From Datnioides undecimradiatus (lineage: Eukaryota; Chordata; Actinopteri; Lobotiformes; Datnioididae), in NCBI GenBank assembly GCA_008933995.1, contig WARS01000047.1, positions 2,089,117 to 2,153,116 of the forward strand: a stretch of 64,000 bases of DNA, written 5' to 3'. The position numbers were made by a program, and so were the translations under genes. Below the pieces are notes generated by a model, which searched no databases, was not told where the DNA came from, and saw nothing but the letters and a program-made list of their open reading frames with translations. Below are positions 15,153 to 40,075 of the stretch, piece after piece; within the stretch, counting starts at the first letter, position 1, and the number at the start of each line of letters is the position of its first letter.

Positions 15153-15343
15153 AATTAATGTGTGGGAGGCGGAGGTAGAGGGGGTTTGGTCTGCTGTGGT
15201 GGATCACTGCACACAGGGAGGAGAGGAGGAGGGAGCACAGGGACGGACGGAGGGAGAGAAAGAGCCTGAAGAAAAGGAGCAGAGGAGACGGACGACAGGA
15301 GGCGAAGGCTGACACGCAGCAGAACAAAACCCCCAGAAGAAAA

Positions 15344-18300
15344 ATGCCCAATTTTGAAGGCACCTGGAAAATGAAGAGCAGCGAGAATTTTGAAGAGTTG
15401 CTCAAAGCCCTGGGTGAGGACGATTAGCTCTTTTTTTATGAAGGTTTTAACTGGGTTTCAGTGAGAAGCATGAAAATGAATATGAAGTCTATTGTCTGTG
15501 CTAGAAACAATTATACTTGGAATACAGACAGTGAAATCTAACCTGAGATGCATGCAGAGTTACTGATATGTGAATCATTTCTTTTTTTTTTTTTTAAATG
15601 CAAAAAAAAATACCAAATAAGCATCACGCTCGATGCGCAAATTGGACACTATAATGTAAAATGTAAGCAGCATCGCAGACGGTTGCAACAGACGAACGTT
15701 TGATTGAGTTCACACACGGAAAAGCTGCAATTAAAAGGTGTGATCATTTGGATCCCGTTTCCACCAATCAAATGTGTCTTACTGCAGCTCTGTTAAAAGC
15801 ACAGGTTTTTGCTGCAGCTATAATTGTTGCTCAGATGGAACGTGTGGTTGCAGGAGACAAATTAAAACAGTGTAGCGGCTTGTCCCTAAGTGCTCTGCAA
15901 CTGGTTTTAATTACGGGACGAGACAACAAACTCATGCGCCTGCTGCTGTGGACCAAGAGGAGGATGGATGGGAAACAGGCTGAGTCGCTCTCTCTGTCTT
16001 CTAATTGTTCACGCTGTGAATGCGTGACAGAGAGGGTTAATGGCTTTTCCACTCATTTGGAGGATGGACTCCATCATGATCTACAGAGCTAAACAAAGCG
16101 AGCAGCACCAGCATTCCTCCCTTTCATCACCTTGTCACTGCACCGTCCATATTTGCAACATCTGCTGATAACAATCGCAGCTGCAGCTGCTGAAGGAACC
16201 TTTTTATATGAAAACCAACTGCTTCATACTGTAGCATCATCTCCTGACAACTGAGAAGTCATTAGTTTTCGTTGAGGCATGACTGAGAGATAGATACCTC
16301 AACCCTTTATGCATTCCTCAGGGGAAATTAAGTTTAATCTCTGAAACACGATGCTTCTCTTACCACTGTTTTGGCGCCAAAGGCAGAAAAAAAACGTGAG
16401 GTGACACAACTCAAGGTCAAATTATGGAAAAAAGGTATTATATATTTAGTGGAAAATGAGAAGAAAGGGATTTTGTATATCAGGTCGTGACTGCTTTAGA
16501 CCTGTCATCAACACTAGTCAATATGCACTGCGCAGGCTCACAGGTAGCTTTGTGCATGTTCTCAGGTGTGAACGCAATGCTGAGGAAGGTCGCAGTGGCG
16601 GCTGCGTCCAAGCCCCATGTGGAGATCAAGCAAAACGGGGAGCACTTCTACATCAAGACCTCTACCACCGTCCGCACCACGGAGATCAACTTCGTCATCG
16701 GAGAGGAGTTCAATGAAGAGACGGTGGACGGGAGGAAGTGTAAGGTAATTCAACTCAACAGTGACGAGGTCACTTGGTTGGCGTCCACAAGAAAAGTTTG
16801 GGGATTCCCACTAGCACCTGAACACACCACACTGGAAATCTTTTCAAATGTTCCCACTTTCATTACATTTCATTACAAATTAAAAAAGGAAAAACACTAG
16901 AGCCTATATTTCCCATAATGCAATTCTTAATGCCTTGGCTTACATTTAACAACACAGGCAGCACAGCACTCCTTGCAAGCTGAGCAAAATTGGCGGCGTG
17001 TCCCTTTAAATCTCATGTTCTACTGTAATAAAGGAAAACTGGCTGCGAGGAAGGACATAAAAACACCCTCAAAAATGTAAAAACTATTCATCATTTCTAA
17101 AAAAGCTGGGCTAAAACCTGCCAAAGACACAAGAGATAAACACTCGGTCCCCACTGATGCATCGTCTGTCACTTTGCTTTACGGCGGACATCCTGTCAGC
17201 CAGGTGAAACTGTGCTGCTTTTCTACAGAGCTTGGCCACATGGGAAACAGAAAACAAAATTTACTGCAAACAGACTTTACTGAGCGGGAACGGCCCGAAG
17301 ACCTTCTGGAGCCGCGAACTCAAAGGGGATGAACTCATACTGGTGAGTGGTTTCTTGTAAAATTTACTTTGACTGGAAGTATGATGACAGATAAGAGAGC
17401 GAGAGAGAGAGAGAGAGACAGAGCGAGGTGCAGCTGTAGACTAAATCAAGTTACAAGAAGAATGATGTGTGTATGATCTACAGGCGATCACATTTTGGCC
17501 AAGTTTTCCACTTCTGGAGCCACATGTGTCTCTTCAAGATCGGCCCTTTTGTTTCTCCGTCTATGAAAAAGTAAACACGTCTTTCAGTGTTTGTTTTTAT
17601 AAAGTCGTGGCTCTCCAGTGCTCTCATCCCATCACCCTGAAGACGGATAGCTACACAATGACTCGCGTGTTCATCTAAAATCTCCCAGCAGATCAATGAG
17701 CAGATGTTCGGATGTCCTGCAAAGTAGGATGAGGTGTCAAAGTTGGAGGTCGCTGTCTTTAAACACGTGGGCCATTTTCTGTTTCTGCTTCACTTTCGGC
17801 CAACAGGAAAACAAGGAGAGGATTGACACTGCTCCAAAACATGAGCTTAGCTTAGCATAAAGACTGGAGACAGGGGGAAACTGCTAGCCTGGCATTGTCC
17901 AAAGGAAACAAAATCCACTGACCTGCAAACCAAAGTGTTTTTCATGCAAACATGGCAAATGTTTAAGCTTGTTTAAGCATGAATATGACTATTTTCTGGT
18001 CTTCTTAGGGTAAAATAAATATCTCTGGCCTTCAGATTGGTTGATACTTATAGCTGTCAATGTGGTGGTGAATATTTTAGCTAATGCACTGATATGACTG
18101 TGCAAAGGTACTAAAAAAGCTGCTTTTTTACTTTATCCGAAGAATATATTTCACTTAAATATTTTTTATATACCTTTGTAGAGGCACCCAGATATTAGCC
18201 TCATTCCTCTGCAGCGTTATTGTGCATATTGGGAACATATATGCCAATACTGAAAGCAAAAGATCTGACTCTGCATCTAATGGAAATTTAAAAAACTGAC

Positions 18301-20932
18301 ATATCTTAATATCTACTGTAAAGATACAAGGCTGCTATCGATCCTTTCATCCAGCTCTTGTCAAGAAAGCGTATTCCTTAAAAGGTGACGACCATGCCAG
18401 CAGAATCTCGGCAGAGGCAGAAACCAAAACCAGACAGATGGTCAAGAGAAACTGTAGCTGGGCGGGAACACCAGATGTGAAAATGTTTAACGACCTGGTC
18501 AATATTTTTCAAAAATACTACGTAGTTCCAAGGAAATGTTCTGAACTCCGATGGGGGACGCCATCCATTTCTCATGACTCTTTGTTGTGCCAAATGTAGG
18601 CGTGGATAAACATATCCGTATCTGAGAGACAGACAGGCACATTATCACGATGCACCAAGGGGAAAAAACAGAAAGACCCCCATAAAAAAAATGAAATCGA
18701 CAGAGAGGTTTTCATAAAACCAGGAGTCAGACTCAACAAAGGCTGCACGGCCTGCATTAACGAAAGGAAAAACACACAAAAGGGCTGGAGGCAAGTTATT
18801 CGTTACAGTTTGCGCCAGCACCCGGTCAGAGGCTCCACAGGGAAACCTAATCTAAATTTCAAAAAGACTTAATGAACAATTCACTGCCGTACATTTGTTG
18901 TTAGACAGCCCTCTATGACCTTGTATCCATCAGAAACACTCCTGCCTCTAGTTCCTGGCAATTTAAGATCACTAGGACAAGGCAGGTTTTTTTTTCTGTA
19001 AACATCTGGGTCTGCTTGGATTTATTGGCCAGATGGACAACAAAGCTGAGTCCAGTTTGGCCGTGATGGAGATCTCCACTTTACTGACTGTGACTCACCT
19101 CTGCCAGAGAGGCAATCAGGAAAACATCTGAGAGGGGCTGCAACTTTGGACTGTTTTCAAACGGGAAACAAAGCTTTGAACGGGGCCAAATGTGTTTTTA
19201 TTCAAGATAAGGGTGTGTACGTCCGTCCGTGTTGCAGATGAGTGATGGGCTGTAATCTGATCGGCATGTGGGGCTGAATCATTGGAAAGAAGCTGTGACT
19301 TTCTCAAAGAGCACAAGGTTCTTTATCTGATAGCAGTGAGGAGGGAGAGGTCGAATCCATTTCCTGCTGTTCTGTAATTTAAACATCACTTTCTCATTTC
19401 ATACCTCAATTAATGTATTGTTTTAGAGTTGTCTATCCCATATCTATAGTCTGTAACAGAGGAACTGACAGTAGACTCATAGGATCGTCACGCAATTCAT
19501 GAACTGCTGAGTGCTGGTGGTTAACAATGACTGAATACTTTGCATAATACATATGGAGTAAAAATACAGCACAAACTGCACCAAAGCCAAAGCAAAAAAA
19601 AGGATTAAATAAGTTCAATAATTATTATTCAGTCACATATTTTCCTCATGGGGCCAAATATCCATATTTAAGTCAGTGATGGGAACCATTCAGGTTTTCA
19701 GTTACTGTTGTAGAATACATTAAGACTACAGCACCACCCAGAGCTTTGTCAACAAGGTGGGACAAGGTAAATACCTCCCTCCAGCAGCTGGTGGTGGTTG
19801 TACCAATTCATTATTCCGATGCTAGCAAACCTTCTACTGGCACGAGTTCATTCTGTTTAGAGGAATATGATCGATCCTTCAGCATAAACAGATGTAGCAG
19901 ATATAAAAATGCACATAAACTTGAATCAAAGCTTTGGCCGGCACACTAAGAAATTAGCCTGAGTATGAGATGGATGGATGTGGAGCTTAATGAAGACAAC
20001 ATGTGGTATTTTACTGCACTTGCTGTGATCTAAGATGGGTGGACTATAATGTCCATTTGGAGTTCACAGTAAAAAGGGGAAGAGGATAAATGCCTGAGAA
20101 TGAAAAACTAGTCTTTGGCTTTAAGGAACCTCATATGCCTCCTTTACATTTCAAGCCAATAAATATTGATTTTTAAAGATAAATACAGTCCTGCATTGGC
20201 TACTCCAAGATGGGACTGGAGCCAGATGAAATTGTGTGGCTGTGATGGGGTGGCAGGGTCCAAATCTGTGCGTGTCCTCCTGCGGGCTTTAATTGGTCTC
20301 ATTGATCATGTTGTTGAGAAATGCCAATGGACCCCGGTGTTACCTCCAGTTAATTTCTCCCTCGGCATCGCGCCACGTGCCAGATGGAGTCGTCTCGGCT
20401 CAATTTTTCACAGTGCGGGCCTGCTTTCCCGTCCCGCCACACTGCACTGCCCCAGATAATGATGATGTGTGGTGCTGCAGTTGGCCATAATGCTACGCCC
20501 CTGGGACTCCCATAAATCTTTGGGCTCGTGGACACACCCACCCCTAACCCGGGGCATCCACTGCTTTTGCTCCCCCCCGTTTTTGAATCAGTTTTTGTCA
20601 CGTCTCGTCTTTGTTTCTTTGGAAGGCAGCTGAGTCAAATTAAAATCATGAGGCTTGCCGGCATTTTGTCAATTTGTGGTTGAAACGTAGGAAATATGAG
20701 GTTTCAATCATGATTTTAGATATTTACGATATTCAAGGACTAAAATAAATGTGGCCAAGGGTGAAAATATGAGTTAATATGCCATTAAAAAAATATTTAT
20801 TCCAACCCTAATGTAACAACAGTGAAATGTGTCTAAGTGATGTTTAGATTTGTTTTAATCTTCCGCTCAATCTTGTTTCAGATCTTTGGGGCCGATGACG
20901 TGGTGTGCACGAGGATCTACATACGAGCGTAA
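15344..20932 (+). CDS. crabp1: Cellular retinoic acid-binding protein 1
   Basis: Cytosolic carrier of all-trans retinoic acid of the intracellular lipid-binding protein family; it buffers the ligand and presents it to metabolising enzymes. Exons 15344-15413, 16566-16744, 17229-17342 and 20882-20932 join in frame to 137 aa, the CRABP1 length (CRABP2 is 138). The four-exon pattern with the break after KALG is typical of the family. The protein opens [33 protein letters not shown] and ETVDGRKC follow. Carboxylate-binding residues fall at Arg112 (FWSRE), Arg132 and Tyr134 (TRIYIRA). [12 protein letters not shown] near the end favours CRABP1 over CRABP2. Start context is good (A at -3). Intron 3, at 3.5 kb, is the largest. 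Nothing is broken. Assignment to the teleost a or b copy is not possible here. Confidence 0.96.
17395..17418. repeat. GA microsatellite in crabp1 intron 3
   Basis: A GA run with one GC interruption, about 55 bp after the third-exon donor. Confidence 0.85.
17835..17945. mobile_element. Diverged teleost short repeat in crabp1 intron 3
   Basis: The phrases GCTTAGCTTAGCATAAAGACTGG, CAGGGGGAAACTGCTAGCC and TGTCCAAAGG..AACAAAATCCAC occur in order. They match a short repeat that I recognise as abundant in percomorph genomes. No coding content is present; the ends are approximate. Confidence 0.65.
20170..20660. promoter_or_regulatory. Possible conserved noncoding element in crabp1 intron 3
   Basis: A block of higher GC and complexity than the flanking AT-rich intron, ending about 220 bp before exon 4. 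It has no coding frame with family motifs and no repeat signature, but holds homeodomain-type TAATTG and TTAATTT cores and a CACGTG box (20372-20377). Enhancers in crabp introns would be plausible. This is an inference from composition only. Confidence 0.25.
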
Positions 20933-21092
20933 CAGAAGCCGCCGTCCTTTAGAGTTCAAATTTTCGACAACTGATAATCGTTCATTGTCTCGACTGTTAG
21001 TGGAAGAGTTTTCACATCAAAGTCACAATCTGTTTTTGACATTCAGTGTTATGCATCTTACTGCTTTTTGTATATAATTTTATAGCACTGAA

Positions 21093-21098
21093 ATTAAA
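21093..21098 (+). terminator. crabp1: Candidate crabp1 poly(A) signal (ATTAAA)
   Basis: The only good plus-strand hexamer in the first few hundred bases after the crabp1 stop (20932). It would give a 3' UTR of about 180 nt. Confidence 0.5.
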
Positions 21099-21258
21099 AC
21101 AATCAAAAGCATTATTTTCATTTGTCACATCGGTCAAGCGGTGCTTTCTATGTTAAGTCATAAATGTTGGATGTTTTTAATGACGAGTTTCATTCAAACA
21201 CGGTGGCAGAAATGAAGAAAGAAGTGGTCAACTGAGCTTCAGTCTATTTAAAGGATAG

Positions 21259-23251
21259 TTTAATGCCAAACACCATACTAACACTCATATACAACATCAT
21301 AAAAGTCAAGAGAAGAGACACGTTAAACGAGGTACAAACCATGTCTTTATGTACAATCAACTCTGCGGGTCTTCCTGTGGTATTCCCTATTAAACACAGT
21401 TAATATAAAAATAAAAAGCCAAGTAATAAACTGGTCCAAGATTGTCTGTAGCTGGTTAGGTTACTGACTGCCACCTTAAAAATGGCGATCGGGAATATGT
21501 TGATGGATGACATTTTATCCGGCAGCTTCTTTTATATCCATCCTGCTCATGTTTTGATTTATACGTGAAAACCTCTGAAGGATCTGGCTGTTTTCCTAAA
21601 GTTTATGTTACGAAAGGCCTGTCGTTTACATATGGATTTCCAATGTGAGACACATTTTAACCTCTAACCTTGCATTATAATATCTACAAGGTCAGTTCCA
21701 GTTGTAATAAACAGACTGCAGAGGGGACGATAATCGGTAGTTTACACCCCTCTTTTAAGGGAACACAACATTCACATTTGTATTTCAGCAAGAAATACAA
21801 ACTGATAGCTTTGCGAAACTGTGACTGAATGCATTATTGCTTACTTGTTCTCTTAATCCTTGAACTGTACACAAGTCACATGGCTGACATTCACATACGG
21901 AACTACTATACATCAGTCAGTGTTTGTCGTCAACACTGGGCATGAAAAATAAACACAACTCATGTACAGTTTTAATCAGCGACGCTCTGTGAGACCACTG
22001 TCCCGCAGATTCCAACCGTTTGGTTAAGTTTCAATACAAGAAAACGCTGATGGTACTGTTAAGACTCCAGTACTTTGAAAAACGGACATATACTGTAATT
22101 TTGTGAAAAGGAGAAGTTGCTGCTCAGCTACATTCAATCATTTTCAAACCACGGGTGACAATGGCGTCAAAGTCTGAGGGAAGAAAGGCGCAGAAGGGGC
22201 TCGAAACACGGATAAAAAGGGCTGTTTCTCCTACTTAACAAAAGACTCAAGGGACGAAACGTTTAACGCAGACCACAAAGGAAAGAAAGATCTCTAATTA
22301 ATTAGAGATCTAATTAATTATCCTTTGGTAAAAAACAGTTAAAATTTTGCATTTTCTTGATAAATTTCTCTGCAACCCCTAGCTAAAGATTGATACTACG
22401 TGTCAGTTAATGTCTGCTACACATCAATAGCATCTGATAAAAAAAAAAAATATCTAGATATAAACAACATATTTACACAAAGGGTTTGGGCAGTCATAAA
22501 TTATTGTACTCGATACACACTGCTGGCGTTACACCGATGCCGAGCATCTACCCAGCAGTCGCCAGAGGTGTTGAAAATATATATATGTATATTCAGTGCC
22601 TTATTGCACCTTTACCACCAAATAGGAAAACATTCACAGGCTATACAAGTTTACAGCTGGAAGTCCGACAACACGCGTTTACAGGTACTTGTTCTTCATA
22701 AAGAGAAAAAAAACTGAGGTTGGTTGTTTGCTGTAAAATGATGAGGTGGTGCTCTGAAACGCTTTCCGTCACTGTTAAGTTGCTGAGTTTTAGTTGTGAA
22801 ATGCCTGACCCGTTTTTTTTTTTTTTGGCTTGCATTTTAAACTGTGAATTGCTTCAAAGAGAAGATGCAGTAGGGAGTGTTTTCTATGTATATTAATCTC
22901 ATGTTAAAAAAAAAATTATCTGTATTTTATATAATGGTGGGATTTTACTGAGACAGGTGGGGGTGTTTTTCCATTATAGTGAGAAAACTCTATTTCATCT
23001 ATGCTGCTGATTTTGCTGTAAAAGCTTGAAAGTTAGGATAAAAGTTCCTGAATCTGTTCTGACACATTCACAAAAGGTGGGAAATTGAAATTCCTTTGAA
23101 ACTGCAGCTTGACAACCCCGAAAAGATTTTGGCAACTGAATCCAGTAACAGCAGTTTGGAATAATCCACATGAAGCTACTGTGTGTATGAAGTCATCACT
23201 GGCAGTTTGTGGTGTGGAGACGCTCGCAGGTTTATCTGTCAGTGAGAGAGT
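21259..23251 (-). other. sin3a: Probable sin3a 3' UTR
   Basis: The region follows the sin3a stop codon on the minus strand and carries no other exon. Minus-strand ATTAAA signals occur at 21971-21976 and 21259-21264; no AATAAA on that strand was found. The UTR would be 1.3 or 2.0 kb. It contains a perfect palindrome (22288-22311), A/T tracts and short AT-rich runs. Confidence 0.45.
22288..22311. repeat. Perfect 24-bp palindrome
   Basis: Both strands read identically across AGATCTCTAATT and its mirror complement. A further TAATTAATTA copy follows immediately. It lies within the probable sin3a 3' UTR, where RNA could fold on itself or dimerise. Confidence 0.85.
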
Positions 23252-34939
<11,688 letters not shown>

Positions 34940-36139
34940 CGTATACGCATACTCAAAAGGGGCTAAAATGGACAACACAGATTGACAGTAAACAAGGTGG
35001 TGGGTTTTAATAAGTCAATGAATCTTAAACAAGTTATTTCAAACACTCTTCAGGAATATTTCTTTGCAACACATATCCTCATGAATGCAAGGAGATCAGC
35101 TTGTATATTGAATGTTACTGACTAACTAATTTAACCAGAGGTCGTAAACAGACTAGAAGCAAAGACCTTAAAAGTTGAAGAAGAATTATTTTTAAGCATA
35201 TTTTTAACTAAGCTCTGAAAGTAAAACCAAGCTCTTCCGCCTGTTACATTTCCTCATTGTCAGGAAACAACTCCAGGGCTTTTGTTTGACAGTGCACTGA
35301 CAGAATTAGCACTGATGTGGGATTTTTCCCACCATGCAGCCACAAAAGAAAGTGACATTCTGACATTTTGAATCCATGCGATTCATTTAAAATTCAACCT
35401 TTATTTTAACTGTATATTTATACTTGGAAAAGGTATATTAATGAATGAGAGCCCCATTTCAAAAGGCAAACAGGTTGACAACTTCACCTAAAATTAGTGA
35501 AGAAAATATGACAAAATCACAAAGAAACACGCCAAGACAGAAACGTGCTTAGTTCATCAACAGATGGCTATGACGAAATTATTCAACAAAATACTGATCT
35601 ATGACTATCTCTAAATAGACTGATACAGATGGAATAATGCTATCATTGTTACGCAGTCAGTTAGGGACCGTCTTTCAAGTAAAATGCCTCGTCAGTAAGA
35701 TACAATTAAGTTACCAGCGCTAAAACTCCTGTAATTAAATAGATAACTGATAAGTGAAGGTTCTGTGTCTACACATCACAGCTCCCCTCTACTTTTCAGT
35801 TTACACATTAAAACAAGGAACTTGCACCTCTGACTCTAGAAGTTAAATCTGAGATGCTGATGGATAACTACATGGCAAAGCGATTCATTTAGTGGTATTG
35901 TCACAGTGCAAACCCCACTAGATCATTTCTTCTGAATATATACTACATGTTGATGTTATAAAATAATAATACCTGATTGCTTTTGGGGATGAAACAGGGA
36001 AATAACATAAATTCCAACTGGACGGTTTGAAGAGTCAATTTGACAATTGCGTAACACCTACGAGCCGTGGAGTCGATTCTCATCGCTTTTGTTGCACGTA
36101 CACAGAAAAAAGGAATTTATTGATACTCCCTAAGCAGAC

Positions 36140-37560
36140 GTCATTGCGGTTGGTCAGCGGAGAGCAGACATTGTGCCTCACTGTCTTGCACCACCAATTC
36201 AGGGAAAACACGGTGCCTGAGCGTACGGTGTTGAAACGCAAAGATCGAGCTTGCCGCATTTCCAGCCTCGCAAATTCTCTGCCGAAACGCGAAGCTAATA
36301 CGACAGACACTGAACGTGGGCGAAATTAGTCGAGTAGCGCTACAAAAAGGCATTATTTAGCTGTCAGCCAACACTTTACAGGCACGTAGGCTCGCTCGCT
36401 CGCGCTCGCTGTAGCCCTGCCTCATCCCCTCCCCCTCTCTGCCAAACACCGAGCTTAACGCCATCCGTTTTCGGTGAGCTGACTGCTTTCGCTTGGCTGA
36501 TGGCTGACGTTGGTTTTCGAGCTAACTCGAAGTTATGTGGCGAGCACGCTAACTTGTATTGTCTGCAGAGTGAGAAAGGTTAGGTGGCAGAAAGGATCAG
36601 CAAGGTGCGGGTTCGTCACTCTCGGGTCACTGCTGACCGTCCTCACTAGACGGGACTCCGCTTACTCAAAAATCCAGATGAGCTGAACGTGCTGGCTAAC
36701 TGACGTTACCCTCGCTGTTCGGTACAAGATGTCGAAAAGAAAAACAGCCACGCTTCGCCTCAGCTGACAACAAGACAACACAGTCGGCTACTTAGTTTGT
36801 AACATGTGGACTACCGCCACATCAGGATACACAAATAAAGTTACATGACCAGTAATTAATTCTGACTATGCTAGTTGGTAGGTCAGGAAGAACGCTAACT
36901 AGCTACCAAGCTAACGCTAGCTTCTCCAGAACGTTAACGTCGCATTAACGTCAAGTTATGCGAGAAGTTCGTCAGAAAAGATTTCGTTGACACACAACCG
37001 ACTGTCTACTGGTGCCGTTTGTCTCACAAAAACCGACCGAGGCAGTAATATTTCTTATGGCAAAAAGGATCTAATAAAATGGCATGTTGTCAGCCAGGTC
37101 AATCTGCTAAGCGTTAGCATGTATGCTAATTCATGGTCGCCGCTCTTAGCTTACTAGCCATACTTGGACTAGCTTAACTAACTTATCAACGCTGCAAGCT
37201 AATGTAGTCGCTACTGAAATTCCGCATGGTGGTTTGTTGGGAATCAAAAGTACACCAATGTGTGAAGTCATCACAGAAAAGCAACCAGTGTTAGGTCTCT
37301 ATCTGCTCTGTTCCACAAGGTTATATAGCAGCTAGCTAAATGCTACGTTAGCACAACAACCAACCCCCATCAGTACAGGGTATCCGGCTAACGAGCTAAC
37401 ACTACTTTAACTTACCTCGCAGGACTGCCGCCAGCAACAATTTGACACACCAGTGTAACGAAGCCCAGCCAGTGAAGTGCTACCCGCGTATTCGCCTGGC
37501 CGTGACAAAAAATTGTAGTTCTGAGAAGTGGTCGCAAAGGAAAATGTCAAAAAATGAAAT
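36140..37560 (-). promoter_or_regulatory. sin3a: sin3a noncoding first exon and CpG-rich promoter region
   Basis: A strong minus-strand donor (CTGCGAG then GTAAGT) ends a noncoding exon at 37416. It fits the coding exon acceptor (TTTTAG) at 34963. Sequence 36140-37500 is richer in CpG than its neighbours, with a GCTCGCTCGCTCGCGC run near 36390. That suggests a CpG-island promoter or an alternative first exon inside intron 1. The exact start site is not readable. Intron 1 is about 2.45 kb. Confidence 0.5.
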
Positions 37561-39560
37561 TGGCCGTAGAGGCAACGTCGCTAACAACAGTGTATGTATG
37601 AAGCGGTGTTCCTTGAACATAGAGGCGTGTCTAACATGAAGGCGGGCAAGTCTCCACCCAGTCTGAACTGGGATTGGTCAGCTCTCCAGAATGAAAACAA
37701 ATACAGTAAGGGCAGTGAGCCAGGATCTATGGTTAAAGGCGTCTATTTAGTCTACGGTCATGCCAACTGCGAGATTTTCTGCATCACTGCTCTCATGTTG
37801 CTTGTACATTATGGGTGGTTGTCTATGCTAATTGTGGCAGATATGCATTTGCTATCGTCTAAGCCTCCTAAACATTACTTTATAAAACGTTTGCATAATG
37901 AACGAAAGGATATGCCAGGTCTCAGTGACACTGATCCACAAAACTGTCTAAAGCCACTTTATGTAAGTTGCATAATCACAGCAGTAAACATATTGGCAAA
38001 AACGACAGTTGTAGGAAATATACACATCTTTATACAGTAAAGTCGACCATATGATCAGGAGAGGACATTGCTATCTTTCATGTACAGACAAGAACATGAA
38101 AATAATAATCTAAAATAAATAAAAGAAAAAAAAGAAATTAGGTCACCCATATTTTCACAAATTCACTCAATTTAATATTCAGTTCCAAAAAATGACCAGT
38201 GTTATTGGTCATGTAGCTGTCTCCAACCAAACAAATCTGCAGAATGAAAGCTGAAATATCTTTTTACTCATAATTTATAACAATTTCCTCAAACTGTCAC
38301 CAGTGTATGCAATTCTGAGAGACGCTGCAGGAAACGCATCTGTTGACATGCACGTGTAAATGCTAAGTGTGGTTTGACTGTGGCATTGGCTTCCCGCTTA
38401 TTTTAAATTGCGGGCATATTCTGGGAAATACATTCATTGTTTTTAAAATCATAATGTACAAATATATGCATGTCATTATAAACACAGAAGAACTCTTACT
38501 TTACGTTGTGAGGCATTTTCACGTCAAGCAGACAGCTGGGGATAAATAAACAATATCTCCATTTGACCACAGAGTGTCAGCACAAATCCATCAAACATCA
38601 CTTCCCACTCTTAACTGTGACACCTGGATTTTGGGTTACCCCTACAGCCTATTTAAATGACAGGCATCAAAATCCAGTTTCAGGTTAAAGTGAGCTCCTG
38701 AAGCTGCCAAAGTCATGCACACTCAGTTTTAATGGCTAACCCATAACATCCATGTTTTTCCCCTATAAGATAGGGTTTATATATGCATTACGTATTACAA
38801 TTTTTTTTAATGTTATAAAAATGAATAATATTTTGAGTTTCTTCAGTGTGATCAACATTGCTGGTTTTAATTTGTTTTGTGAAATACTTTATAATGTGGT
38901 TTTGCAAACTAGTTCTATAATACACATTATTACTGACTGCAGTATTTTTATTTTTCCTCCTGGATTATGAGCATGTCAGTGATTAAGATGTTAAAATATA
39001 CACTGTATTACCACCAGTGTTACTACAGTGTTTGGTTTGGGGTCCAGATGAGCTCCGTACTATGTGCAAAAAAGTTTATTTTCCTGGCATAGCTGACAGT
39101 CTGACTATCTGCCTGTACAGCTTTGTAACAAAACAGATCAACGAAAACAAAGTTTAATTATATATTCATGTTATACCAATAATTTATTGTATAAAAATTG
39201 ATTTGAACATTTACTGTAAAGACGGGCGCATATCACATACAGTTTTTCTGTCTCAAACAGGTTTTTAGGTCTAACTCGAGATGCACAAATTGAATCTTAA
39301 GCTTAGAGGTGTTGGGTTAAATATTTAAATGGTCATTGGTGTGGACGATGCTGTATTTGGTGCACTTTTTGTTATCCAATAGTTTTGCTCAGTAGTTTTA
39401 CAGTGTAGTCGAGTACACAGAATAGTGCAAAACAATCAGGTCTGGTGCTCTTAGCTTTTTTCATTTACATGCAACCATTAGTGTGTGTGGACATGTCCCC
39501 TTGTGTCCATGGTGCTCTAGTCCTAGTACTCTGGTCCTCTCTTCATGCTGGAGCTGATCT

Positions 39561-40075
39561 AAAAATCAACAGCACACAGTCGTCATCAGCAGTGTTTAAT
39601 GCAACTGCAAGTATTCAGATCTCCAGCTTTGAAGTAGGTTTAATTTTTCTTTTCTTTGAGTTTTACAAAAGAGTGATTTAAAATAAATTTTTTCACTACA
39701 GTGCTTCTATAGTCCTTTTGGATGCATTTTAGTATAACCCAAATATGTTTAGTGGTAATATTATGTATGATTTACTTATGAGCACATAAGTAGTAAGAGG
39801 TACTTTGTTTAATATGCACAATAGAAATTCTGAGACAGTCAAAATAAACATTTTGCCCATGGACAATAGATTAAATTTCCCACAATACATCATAAAGTTG
39901 GATCTATAAGGTTTCTATGTTTTGATAATAAATGAAACCCACATTTAAAAAAAAGCCTACCTGGTATAAAAATCAATAGGGCACAGTCATTAACCACAAT
40001 TTTGTTGTGCAACTGCAAGCACTCTGATCCGTGTAACAAAACACGGAAAAGTGACTATTTAACATAATTACCAGA
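39561..40075. repeat. Imperfect direct duplication, spacing about 407 bp
   Basis: One unit from 39561 (AAAAATCAACAGCACACAGTCGTC) and a second from 39968 (AAAAATCAATAGGGCACAGTCATT) share, in the same order and spacing, AAAAATCAA, the CACAGTC block, GCAACTGCAAG and a GATC(T/C) stretch. An ACAAAA..AGTGA..TTTAA tail follows in each. The similarity is diverged but collinear. Confidence 0.65.

Larger units (their letters stand above)
10200..15343. other. Intergenic region between slc25a44 and crabp1
   Basis: No recognisable exon is seen on either strand. The stretch holds AT-rich sequence, a possible short interspersed repeat (10630-10770), a teleost repeat with an internally duplicated unit (11840-12185), a C tract (12630-12642) and TG microsatellites. 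A less AT-rich island without coding signature lies at 12880-13230. The last ~150 bp before 15344 must be crabp1 promoter and 5' UTR; no TATA box is evident there. Confidence 0.6.

Noticed and set aside
15088..15405. 105-codon minus-strand frame across the crabp1 start
   Set aside because: It is antisense to crabp1 exon 1 and encodes a His/Thr run from the TG repeat.
37594..38040. 148-codon plus-strand open frame near the sin3a promoter
   Set aside because: No recognisable homology, no splice context, and atypical hydrophobic composition; most likely chance.
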